From CAZDJQ01 sp964505765 (lineage in GTDB: Bacteria > Patescibacteriota > Microgenomatia > UBA12405 > JAHJSD01), in assembly GCA_964505765.1 (NCBI GenBank), contig CAZDJQ010000024.1:1-12830 (forward strand): 12,830 nt of DNA, in the 5' to 3' direction. This document shows, one piece after another, positions 1 to 5,641 of this stretch. The notes beneath the pieces are model-generated. The model searched no databases, was not told the DNA's origin, and was given only the letters and a program-made list of their open reading frames with translations. How positions within the stretch are numbered: position 1 is the first letter of the stretch; the number at the start of each line of letters is the position of its first letter. A program made the translations under genes and the position numbers.

Positions 1-721
1 GACCGGACTTTCTCAGTTTAAGTTCAAATGCCTCTTCAACTCCGGGAACCGACTCAATAATCTTCAAAATTTTATTTTCAACTTCTTTACCCGGGCTGAC
101 ATCCATCAAACCCAGAATTCCTTGTTTAAATGTCTCCACTCCTATTTTCAAGATCAACCCGGAGACCAAAATAGTTACCAACCCTTCCACGTAAGGGATC
201 CTGTTTATTGTTGCCAATGTGCCTAAAAATACTGCGCTGGAACTGAAGATGTGAGTTTGATTTTCCTTTCCTAAAGAAACTAAACTTTCAGAATTAATTT
301 CCCTGCCCACTTTCATTTCATATCGTCCAAAAAAGAACAAAAAAACTGCGTCAACTGCTGATATTCCCAACGCCAAAAAGGGAAACTCAATTGTTGTTAA
401 TTCTGTTAAACGTGAAAAACCCTCAACCACCATTTGGCTGAAAGCATAAAAAATTAACAGCGAAATAAAAACTGTTGCAATATTTTCTGCTTTATAGTAG
501 CCGTAGGGAAATTTTTCGTCCGGTTTTTTCTGAGCAATTTTAAGACCGGACCAAGAAGCAAAAATGGTTAATAAATCAAAAATACTATGCAAAGCATCGG
601 AAATTAAAACAACACTGCCGGAAAGTAACCCAATAACCACCTTAGATAGGGCTAAAAACCCTTCTAACCCAGCTGCTATTTCCGTTAAACGCTGACCTTT
701 TTTTAACTTATTTTTCATCAT
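1..721 (-). CDS. Cation diffusion facilitator (CDF) family transporter, 3' end cut by the window edge
   Basis: The minus strand reads open from tandem in-frame ATGs (719-721 and 716-718) to base 1, about 240 residues, so the C-terminal end lies outside. It is a polytopic inner-membrane protein with the CDF hallmark in the second membrane helix (SDALHSIFD; H44 and D48 counted from the second ATG), a PYGYYKAE stretch matching the family P-G-H-x-x-x-E element, a fifth-helix segment NQTHIFSS, and the start of the cytoplasmic metal-binding domain (VENKILKIIESVPGVEEA). CDF proteins export Zn2+, Fe2+, Mn2+ or related ions by proton antiport. The usual site is HxxxD or DxxxD in both helices; here the second pair is H156 and S160, so the metal site is atypical. 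The start overlaps the stop of the DUF134 gene by 14 bases, pointing to coupled translation. No clear Shine-Dalgarno chooses between the two ATGs. Confidence 0.88.
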   Translation of the reverse strand, partial: MMKNKLKKGQRLTEIAAGLEGFLALSKVVIGLLSGSVVLISDALHSIFDLLTIFASWSGLKIAQKKPDEKFPYGYYKAENIATVFISLLIFYAFSQMVVEGFSRLTELTTIEFPFLALGISAVDAVFLFFFGRYEMKVGREINSESLVSLGKENQTHIFSSSAVFLGTLATINRIPYVEGLVTILVSGLILKIGVETFKQGILGLMDVSPGKEVENKILKIIESVPGVEEAFELKLRKSG

Positions 722-1220
722 TAGTAGAATCTGTCCCTTGGCGGCGGCGGATTAATTGACTGCCGCATTCTGGGCATACTTGCTGATAGCAGGGTTTCCC
801 CGGCTGATGAGCTTCTTGATAATCACATTTTGGATTAGGACAACCGCAATATCCTCCCGGTCCTGCTTGTAAAGGACCGCCTTTTCTGCCTCTGCCGCCC
901 CCTCTTGGGCCACCTCTCCCTCTTCCATTTGCCATTTGAACTTCACCCCCCTTCACTTGAATCGCTTTCCCTGTAACCAAAGCTTTTGCAATTTTTTTTC
1001 TAGCCGAAGATAAAATTCGTTGAAGTGTGCTTTGGGAAACATTCATTTTTCCGGCCGCCTTTTCTTGTCCGTCTCCGCTGAAATCAACAAGCCGCACTGC
1101 CTCCAACTCATCAATTGTTAATCTCACTTCTTTTAAATCAGTCAAAGGAATACCCATTGGTTTAAAATAAGTTGCTTCGGGCATAAATTTTACTCGTCTC
1201 GGACTCTTAGGTCTTGCCAT
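708..1220 (-). CDS. DUF134 (UPF0251) family DNA-binding protein with C-terminal Cys-rich domain
   Basis: This 170-residue protein starts with the DUF134 signature MARPKSPRRV and contains TIDELEAVRLVD (residues 35-46). A helix-turn-helix related to sigma-70 region 4 follows (about 52-80, KMNVSQSTLQRIL). A Gly/Arg-rich linker (97-123) leads to a Cys cluster: C125, C127, C132, C144, C149 and C152, with the PCYQQVCPECG ending known from this family and from small proteins encoded near NifX-like genes. Family knowledge suggests a transcription factor linked to metal or redox handling; no DNA target is known to me. The overlapping downstream CDF transporter supports a metal-responsive unit, with the Cys cluster as a possible metal sensor (inference). 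The first cysteine group is CGCPNPKC, two residues longer than the common CxCPxC form. A good promoter lies directly before the ATG with no room for a ribosome binding site. Confidence 0.9.
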   Translation of the reverse strand: MARPKSPRRVKFMPEATYFKPMGIPLTDLKEVRLTIDELEAVRLVDFSGDGQEKAAGKMNVSQSTLQRILSSARKKIAKALVTGKAIQVKGGEVQMANGRGRGGPRGGGRGRKGGPLQAGPGGYCGCPNPKCDYQEAHQPGKPCYQQVCPECGSQLIRRRQGTDSTNDEK

Positions 1221-1226
1221 ATTATG

Positions 1227-1255
1227 AATATATACCCAAAACCAATAAAAGTCAA
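1227..1255 (-). promoter_or_regulatory. Promoter for the DUF134-CDF unit, likely leaderless
   Basis: On the minus strand a -35 TTGACT (1250-1255) and a -10 TATATT (1227-1232) are separated by 17 bases. Only six bases separate the -10 from the ATG at 1218-1220, so transcription should begin at or within a base or two of the start codon. Confidence 0.7.
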
Positions 1256-1278
1256 GGTATCAAAAACATAAGGGGATA

Positions 1279-1312
1279 AAAGTAGGGACAGGTCGCGACC
1301 TGTCCCTACTTT
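1279..1312. repeat. REP-like perfect palindrome 1
   Basis: A 34-base perfect palindrome with half-site AAAGTAGGGACAGGTCG. It shares its outer GTAGGGA/TCCCTAC bases with two neighbours but has a different core. In single-stranded form it gives a long hairpin, the usual substrate shape for RAYT proteins. Confidence 0.85.
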
Positions 1313-1342
1313 GGTAACAACATTTTGGTATGATCGTTTTTT

Positions 1343-1370
1343 GTAGGGAACGCAGATCTGCGTTCCCTAC
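1343..1370. repeat. REP-like perfect palindrome 2
   Basis: A 28-base perfect palindrome with half-site GTAGGGAACGCAGA, centred on a BglII-like AGATCT. Same outer bases as palindromes 1 and 3, different core. Confidence 0.85.
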
Positions 1371-1435
1371 GTCATCGGAATTAATAATAACTATTCCATG
1401 CACACGATTTGGCATAATAATATATTCTAGTTTTC

Positions 1436-1463
1436 GTAGGGACAATCCTAGGATTGTCCCTAC
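1436..1463. repeat. REP-like perfect palindrome 3
   Basis: A 28-base perfect palindrome with half-site GTAGGGACAATCCT, centred on CCTAGG. It is 47 bases downstream of the LOG-family stop on the minus strand, so in RNA it could also act as a 3' end stabiliser, although no T-run follows. Confidence 0.85.
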
Positions 1464-1509
1464 ATACGCTGGTAAAAAGAACAACTTACATTTAACAGAG
1501 GGTCGATTT

Positions 1510-2025
1510 TCAACTCTTTTCCAATTCTTTTATTTCTTCCAAAAGCTGTTGAGGAGTATTGACAATCTCATAAACTTGGAGTTCTTCTGGCCGAAGCTTC
1601 ATATTCTTCCCAAAAGCTTCAGTAATATCATGCCACCATTGGCCGAAAAGAATCAACGGCTTGTGATGGCCAAAGAAAAGTCTGGCTAACCCCCAGGCCA
1701 TACCGAATTCTGAAATAGTTCCGGTTCCGCCATTAAAAAATATATAAGCATCACCTAAGTCTAATAGCTTTTGTGTCCGCTGCCAATAATTGGGTTCGAC
1801 CATTTTATCTGTAGCCGGGTTTGACTTATCGACACCTTCAAAAGTAGTCATTCCTTCTGTTTCAAACGTCACTCCAATTGCTTTCCCGCCCGCCTTTAGA
1901 GCACCAACAGAAGAAGCTTTCATAATTCCCGGGCCGCCGCCGTTGACAATCACGTAGCCTTGTTCAGCCAAAAGCCGAGCACACTCAACTGCCTGCTGAT
2001 ATTCCTCGTCTTCCGCTTTTGCCTC
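1510..2025 (-). CDS. LOG family (lysine decarboxylase-like) Rossmann protein, 5' end lost in the assembly gap
   Basis: 171 residues are visible up to the stop at 1510-1512. The frame enters the N-run still open, so the start and the first beta strand are missing. The nucleotide-binding loop reads VNGGGPGIMKA (visible residues 27-37), and the second family motif reads FNGGTGTISEFG (97-108), matching the (P)GGxGTxxE element but with N in place of P. An Arg in WQRTQ (81-85) lies where the family has its catalytic/phosphate Arg. Characterised LOG proteins are phosphoribohydrolases that release a free base from nucleoside 5'-monophosphates; many bacterial members are unassigned. The conserved Glu and GG loops are intact, so the fold and probably the chemistry are kept. 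It lies on the same strand downstream of the DUF72 gene and may be co-transcribed. Confidence 0.85.
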   Translation of the reverse strand, partial: EAKAEDEEYQQAVECARLLAEQGYVIVNGGGPGIMKASSVGALKAGGKAIGVTFETEGMTTFEGVDKSNPATDKMVEPNYWQRTQKLLDLGDAYIFFNGGTGTISEFGMAWGLARLFFGHHKPLILFGQWWHDITEAFGKNMKLRPEELQVYEIVNTPQQLLEEIKELEKS

Positions 2026-2125
2026 NNNNNNNNNNNNNNNNNNNNNNNNNNNNNNNNNNNNNNNNNNNNNNNNNNNNNNNNNNNNNNNNNNNNNNNNNNN
2101 NNNNNNNNNNNNNNNNNNNNNNNNN
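2026..2125. other. Assembly gap (100 N)
   Basis: Exactly 100 N, the conventional placeholder for a scaffold gap of unknown length. Any reading frame that appears to cross it is an artefact. DUF72 proteins usually run about 60 residues further than seen here, and the LOG protein lacks roughly its first 20, so the true missing sequence is probably well over 200 bases if both genes are intact. Confidence 0.97.
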
Positions 2126-2665
2126 ATAAACAAAATCCGCTGTCACTATTTCCGGTGAAGGCGCATCTTGATGGTCATGAATGCAAAAACCAATATTATT
2201 CTTTCTTAAAAGTTTATAAACCTCTTTTTTACACCAAGACTTGTTACGAAACTCAAAAACAAACCGGTAATCACTCGGCAGAATATTAACAAATTTTTTT
2301 AATCTTTCTAAATTTAAATTCCACTGCGGCGGCAATTGAAATAGAATCGGACCAAGTTTATTTCCCAACGGCTCAGCCCTGTTTAATAATCGGTTTATCG
2401 GCTCTTGATCCACCATTAAATTTTTCATATGGGTAATATAGCGGTTAGCTTTAACAGAAAAAATAAAATCATCAGGCACTGCCTTAGCCCACTTTTGAAA
2501 AGTCTTTTTTTGAGGCAGATGGTAAAAAGAATTGTTGATTTCTACACTATTAAAATGTTGACCATAATATTCCAGCCTTTTGTTGGAAGCAATATCCAAA
2601 GGATAGAAATCATCCACCCAATCATCATAAGAAAACCCGGAAGTGCCGATAAATACTTTAGACAT
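2126..2665 (-). CDS. DUF72 (YecE-like) family protein, 3' end lost in the assembly gap
   Basis: The first 180 residues are visible, beginning MSKVFIGTSGFSYDDW, the typical DUF72 N-terminus. It continues with FNSVEINNSFYHLP, KWAKAVPDDFIFSVKANRYITH, GPILFQLPPQW and FVFEFRNKSW, all in the family order of this TIM-barrel-like fold, and stops at TADFVY where most members go on with a VR(L/F)HG segment. Full-length relatives have about 240-250 residues, so roughly a quarter is missing. The biochemical role of DUF72 proteins is not established to my knowledge. The start is supported by an exact TATAAT box 11 bases upstream of the ATG. It is divergent from the CapA-like gene and upstream of the LOG-family gene. 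Confidence 0.88.
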
Positions 2666-2676
2666 TCTTAATAAGT

Positions 2677-2682
2677 ATTATA
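2677..2682 (-). promoter_or_regulatory. -10 box of the DUF72 promoter
   Basis: An exact TATAAT on the minus strand, 11 bases before the ATG at 2663-2665, predicting a 5' leader of about five bases. No good -35 is visible at 16-18 bases, so the match rests on the -10 alone. Confidence 0.5.
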
Positions 2683-2747
2683 TCGTAAAAGGTTTCAAAA
2701 GTGCTTCTAGAGGAACCACGTTGGGGCAGTACCACATCAGGCTCGGG

Positions 2748-2845
2748 CTCAGGATGACGCTGTATAACGTCATTCTGAGTGAGTCTGCGACCGAAGAATC
2801 TTTTTTTGTAAACAAGAGGATCCTTCGCTAACGCTCAGGATGACG
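2748..2845. repeat. Alternating CGTCATTCTGAG / CTCAGGATGACG repeat cluster
   Basis: Three copies of one 12-base unit alternate in orientation: CTCAGGATGACG at 2748-2759, CGTCATTCTGAG at 2768-2779 and CTCAGGATGACG at 2834-2845. The outer pair around 2768-2845 extends to GAAGAATC (2793-2800) and GGATCCTTCG (2818-2827), giving a long imperfect hairpin with a T-rich loop. The motif resembles a small dispersed hairpin repeat seen in many unrelated bacterial genomes (TCATTCTGAGCGAAGCGAAGAATC type). It fills much of the spacer between DUF72 and the CapA-like gene and has no credible coding content. Confidence 0.7.
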
Positions 2846-2912
2846 GATGGGGTTCAGAAAAAATTGCACTTGATTTTAGAACCTACACCTTATTTTCCCA
2901 ATAAGTCAAGTC

Positions 2913-2921
2913 TGATAAAAT
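2913..2921 (+). promoter_or_regulatory. Extended -10 promoter of the CapA-like gene
   Basis: TGATAAAAT (TG at 2913-2914, TAAAAT at 2916-2921) fits an extended -10. The expected transcript start is at or beside the ATG at 2927-2929, so the mRNA would be leaderless. No convincing -35 is present. Confidence 0.4.
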
Positions 2922-2926
2922 TACAT

Positions 2927-3865
2927 ATGAAAAAAGCTTGGTTATTTTTATTGCTGTTATTTATTCTGATTGGTCTTAATGTTTTTTTAATAAGCCAAAT
3001 AAAACAAACTAAAAAAACTATTTCTTTTAATCCTTCTATTAAAATTAACCCTTCTCCCACTCCTGTGCCTAAAAAAATAACAATTGCGGCGGTTGGTGAT
3101 ATTTCCTTGGCTCGGGAAGTTAATTATCAGATTCAGCAGAAAAAAGACCCGACTTTCCCATTCACTAAAATTGCCCAAACTATTAAAAAGGCAGATTTGG
3201 CCATCGGTAATCTAGAAAGCCCGTTGATTGACAACTGTCCGGTGGTTAGATCAGGGTTTAAATTCTGCGGCGAAAACACTAATGTGCAAGGTTTAACTTT
3301 TGCCGGCTTTGACAGTTTAAGTTTAGCTAATAATCATTCTCATAATTACGGCTTTGAGGGTTATCAGGAAACTAAAAATATTTTAGGCCAAAATAATTTA
3401 AGTTATTTTGACAGCCAGACAATTGACTATCAGACTATTGACCAAACTAGTTTTGGGATAGTCGGTTTTGATGACACCGTCAGCCGAATTAATAAGGAAG
3501 ATTTAAAAAATAAAATAAGCGAGGCTGAAAAGAATGCTGATCTGGTTATTGTTAATTTTCATTGGGGTGAAGAATACCAAGACCAGCCAAATGAAAGACA
3601 GAAAGAATTGGCTAAATTAGCCATTGATTCCGGAGCAGATATTATTATCGGCCATCACCCACATGTAATCCAACCGCTTGAATATCATCAAGACAAACCG
3701 ATTTTTTACTCTTTAGGAAATTTTGTTTTCGACCAGATGTGGTCCGAAGCCACCAAAACCGGCGCAATCGGCATTATTGAAATTAAAAACAAAGAAATTG
3801 TTGATTCCCGGCTGGAAAAAACCTACATGTCTACTTGTTGTCAGCCGGAATTAATATCCGAATGA
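2927..3865 (+). CDS. CapA-like (PGA_cap) metallophosphatase-fold protein, membrane-anchored
   Basis: A 312-residue protein of the bacterial capsule-synthesis CapA family. An N-terminal anchor (KKAWLFLLLLFILIGL, about 2-24) and a Pro/Ser/Thr linker (PSPTPVPKK, 42-50) place the catalytic domain outside the membrane. Metal-site motifs follow in order: VGDIS (56-60), GNLESP (94-99), NNHSHNYG (135-142), HWGEEY (212-217), GHHPH (242-246) and SLGNFVFDQ (262-270). Characterised CapA/PgsA proteins take part in poly-gamma-glutamate capsule formation; most relatives are unassigned, and no other capsule gene is visible here. The frame is open upstream to an ATG at 2840, but those 29 codons run through the dispersed repeat and would put a charged tail before the anchor; the promoter at 2913-2921 and the MKK start favour 2927. 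Four bases separate it from the following membrane-protein gene. Confidence 0.87.
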   Translation: MKKAWLFLLLLFILIGLNVFLISQIKQTKKTISFNPSIKINPSPTPVPKKITIAAVGDISLAREVNYQIQQKKDPTFPFTKIAQTIKKADLAIGNLESPLIDNCPVVRSGFKFCGENTNVQGLTFAGFDSLSLANNHSHNYGFEGYQETKNILGQNNLSYFDSQTIDYQTIDQTSFGIVGFDDTVSRINKEDLKNKISEAEKNADLVIVNFHWGEEYQDQPNERQKELAKLAIDSGADIIIGHHPHVIQPLEYHQDKPIFYSLGNFVFDQMWSEATKTGAIGIIEIKNKEIVDSRLEKTYMSTCCQPELISE

Positions 3866-3869
3866 TTTT

Positions 3870-5270
3870 ATGAAACTAAATAAGCTATTAATATTTTTTA
3901 TTTTTATTGCCGTTTTCAGTTTTTATTTTCTCGCCCCGGTCGATACCGACCTTGGATGGCACTTACGATACGGCGAATTCATCTGGAAAAATCATCAAGT
4001 TATGAAAACAAATCAAATCGGGTTTTTTCTTGAAGATTATCACTGGCACCATTCTTATTCTTTATATCAACTAATAATCTACTTATGCTACCGCTACTTG
4101 GGATTTTGGAGCTTAGCGGTTTTCTCCAGCCTAATCATATCAATCACAATTATGCCGATTATAAAAACCTTTAAGAATAAAATCAGTTTAATTGGTTTGA
4201 GTTTGCCGCTTTTATTCTATCTCGCCCATCCGGTAGCCAATCTAGGAATAAGAAGCCAATTGTTCACCCTTTTAGGAGTTTCTTGGCTTTACTATATAAT
4301 AATTAATCAAAAAAATCTCTTTTATCTTCCTCTCATGTTCATTTTCTGGACCAATCTTCACGGCGGATTTATTTTGGGTTTAATCATGGTTGTTATCTAT
4401 TGGTTCGAGCGTCTGGTGAAAAAATTAAATCTTAAAAAAGTCAGTTTAATTATTATTTTAAGCCTTTTTGCCGGTTTAATTAACCCTTTTGGTTGGAAAA
4501 TTTATTTAGAGACTTTCCGCCATGCCTGGTATCCATTAAACAAACTAATCGCCGAATGGGTCGCCCCCAATCCTCAACAGATTGTTTTAATTATCATAAT
4601 TATTGCCGCAGCAACTTTTAGTTTAATTAAGAAAAAAAAGAAAGTCGTCTCTGACAAACCGACATTTCTTTTATTTTCCTGGTTGTTTTTCACCAGCTTG
4701 GCTTTTAAGGCCCGGCGCCATCTGCCTTTATTTGGAATAAGTTCTATTTATCTTTTTTATTACCTTTGGCAAAACTTAAAACTTAAAACATATAAAACAA
4801 TCGTTCAACTGCTTGCCCTGACGATTACTATCTGTATAATACTTTTCCGTTTAGCCAATTTCCCCCAACTAAATGGCTGGCCGGTCATCTGTGAACAATC
4901 TAAATGGACACTTCCCTGTCAAGCCGTAAATTATTTAAAAGAAAACAATCAAACTTGTTCTAATATTTACAATGCTTATGAGTGGGGAGGCTTTCTTGCC
5001 TGGCATTTACCCAACAGAAAAACATTTGTTGACGGCCGGATGCCTGCCTGGCCGACACAGTCGGGGAAAAGCCCTTACACCATTTATCTGGAAATAATTC
5101 AAGCTCGTAATAACTATAATCAAAAATTAAACGAATATGGTGCCGATTGTCTTTTTATTGCCAACGGCACCTTCCTTGATCTCGAACTACAAAATAAACA
5201 CAACCGCCTTTGGCAAGAAATATACCGGGATGAAACTGGAGTAATCTATAAAAGAAATAGTTCTCTTTAA
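3870..5270 (+). CDS. Polytopic membrane protein, GT-C glycosyltransferase-like, unassigned
   Basis: A 466-residue protein with about ten predicted membrane spans. The first loop carries DTDLGWHLRYGEFI (25-38), matching the DxDxWWHL-type loop with acidic residues that GT-C-like membrane proteins keep next to the first helix. Later landmarks are TNLHGGFILG (161-170), NPFGW (205-209) and ARRHLPLFG (281-289). A C-terminal soluble segment has AYEWGGFLAWHLP (369-381) and FVDGR (386-390), both recurrent in uncharacterised membrane proteins of this type. GT-C enzymes use polyprenyl-phosphate sugars on the outer membrane face; donor and acceptor here are unknown. It follows the CapA-like gene by 4 bases without a clear ribosome binding site, so the two are probably one transcript acting on surface glycans or polymers (inference). 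Confidence 0.72.
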   Translation: MKLNKLLIFFIFIAVFSFYFLAPVDTDLGWHLRYGEFIWKNHQVMKTNQIGFFLEDYHWHHSYSLYQLIIYLCYRYLGFWSLAVFSSLIISITIMPIIKTFKNKISLIGLSLPLLFYLAHPVANLGIRSQLFTLLGVSWLYYIIINQKNLFYLPLMFIFWTNLHGGFILGLIMVVIYWFERLVKKLNLKKVSLIIILSLFAGLINPFGWKIYLETFRHAWYPLNKLIAEWVAPNPQQIVLIIIIIAAATFSLIKKKKKVVSDKPTFLLFSWLFFTSLAFKARRHLPLFGISSIYLFYYLWQNLKLKTYKTIVQLLALTITICIILFRLANFPQLNGWPVICEQSKWTLPCQAVNYLKENNQTCSNIYNAYEWGGFLAWHLPNRKTFVDGRMPAWPTQSGKSPYTIYLEIIQARNNYNQKLNEYGADCLFIANGTFLDLELQNKHNRLWQEIYRDETGVIYKRNSSL

Positions 5271-5285
5271 TTTATACCCCACTCG

Positions 5286-5294
5286 TGGTATAAT
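5286..5294 (+). promoter_or_regulatory. Extended -10 promoter of acyP
   Basis: TGGTATAAT (TG 5286-5287, TATAAT 5289-5294) is a perfect extended -10, with only a weak TTTAAT (5266-5271) at -35 spacing. A bulged inverted repeat lies over it (TATA-cc-CCAC at 5272-5282, GTGG-TATA at 5285-5292), which could be an operator or just the box itself. Confidence 0.6.
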
Positions 5295-5329
5295 TCAAAT
5301 ATAGTTTTACGAAAGGAATAAAACTTTTT

Positions 5330-5641
5330 ATGACTTCAAATAACAAAAAAGAGTTTGTTCGAGCCAGACTGCTGATTTACGGTCAAGTTAAAAAAGTTGG
5401 CTTCAGACAAGCGGCAGTAAAAAAAGCGGAACAATGGGATATTTATGGCTGGATTAGGAACAGAAACGACGGCCGGGTTGAAGCCCTAATTGTCGGCGAA
5501 ACCGATAATTTCAACAAAATGATTGAATGGCTTGAAAAGGGGCCTTCCACCGCTAACGTGGAAAAGTTGGAAATAAAAACCAAAGAAGTAATAAACTATA
5601 ATCCGTTTGAGGAAAAGCTCAAAGTTAATCCAACTATTTAA
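5330..5641 (+). CDS. acyP: Acylphosphatase
   Basis: A 103-residue protein of the usual acylphosphatase size, with both active-site elements. The phosphate loop is GQVKKVGFRQ (18-27), with Arg in GFR, and the second is GWIRNRNDGRVEA, with the catalytic Asn in IRN. GPSTANVEKLEI then matches the family GPxxAxV ending. The loop has KK where most members have QG. The enzyme hydrolyses carboxyl-phosphate bonds such as 1,3-bisphosphoglycerate in the cytosol. That compound is the product of the GAPDH encoded tail to tail next to it, which is suggestive but may be chance. AAAGGA (5312-5317) lies 12 bases before the ATG, a loose ribosome binding site. Its TAA shares the bases TTAA with the GAPDH stop on the other strand. 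Confidence 0.93.
   Translation: MTSNNKKEFVRARLLIYGQVKKVGFRQAAVKKAEQWDIYGWIRNRNDGRVEALIVGETDNFNKMIEWLEKGPSTANVEKLEIKTKEVINYNPFEEKLKVNPTI

Larger units (their letters stand above)
1260..1484 (-). pseudogene. Remnant of a REP-associated (RAYT / Y1_Tnp) transposase
   Basis: A 74-codon minus-strand frame contains LEYIIMPNRVHGIVIIN, which matches the very conserved YVIMPNHVHGI core of RAYT/IS200-like single-strand transposases. The core HUH motif reads RVH because the codon at 1404-1406 is CGT where CAT would give His, a one-base change. The N-terminal catalytic region and the C-terminal tyrosine helix are absent; their place is taken by palindromic sequence, one palindrome upstream and two downstream of the motif, translated as VGTILGLSL, VGNADLRSLQ and RDRSRPVPT. 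The fragment cannot be an active transposase. Similar RAYT genes elsewhere carry their own REP palindromes inside or next to the reading frame, so this is best read as a decayed REP/RAYT element. The start at 1484 is arbitrary. Confidence 0.65.

Noticed and set aside
752..946. Minus-strand 64-codon frame inside the DUF134 gene
   Set aside because: A shadow of the Gly/Arg-rich linker and Cys domain in another frame, with no independent signals.
1279..1463. Possible short CRISPR array (repeated palindromic units with similar spacing)
   Set aside because: The units share only the outer seven bases, their cores differ, the spacings are uneven (30 and 65 bases), and a RAYT core motif lies between them, which fits REP elements.
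1510..2665. A DUF72-LOG fusion or reading frames spanning the N-run
   Set aside because: Frame continuity across 100 placeholder bases has no meaning; the two ends belong to different protein families in different frames.
2643..2831. Plus-strand 62-codon frame through the dispersed repeat
   Set aside because: It is made of promoter and repeat sequence of the divergent region and shows no protein features.
2840..2926. Upstream extension of the CapA-like protein to the ATG at 2840
   Set aside because: It runs out of the dispersed repeat, lacks any ribosome binding site, and places 29 non-conserved residues before a typical MKK anchor with its own -10 box.
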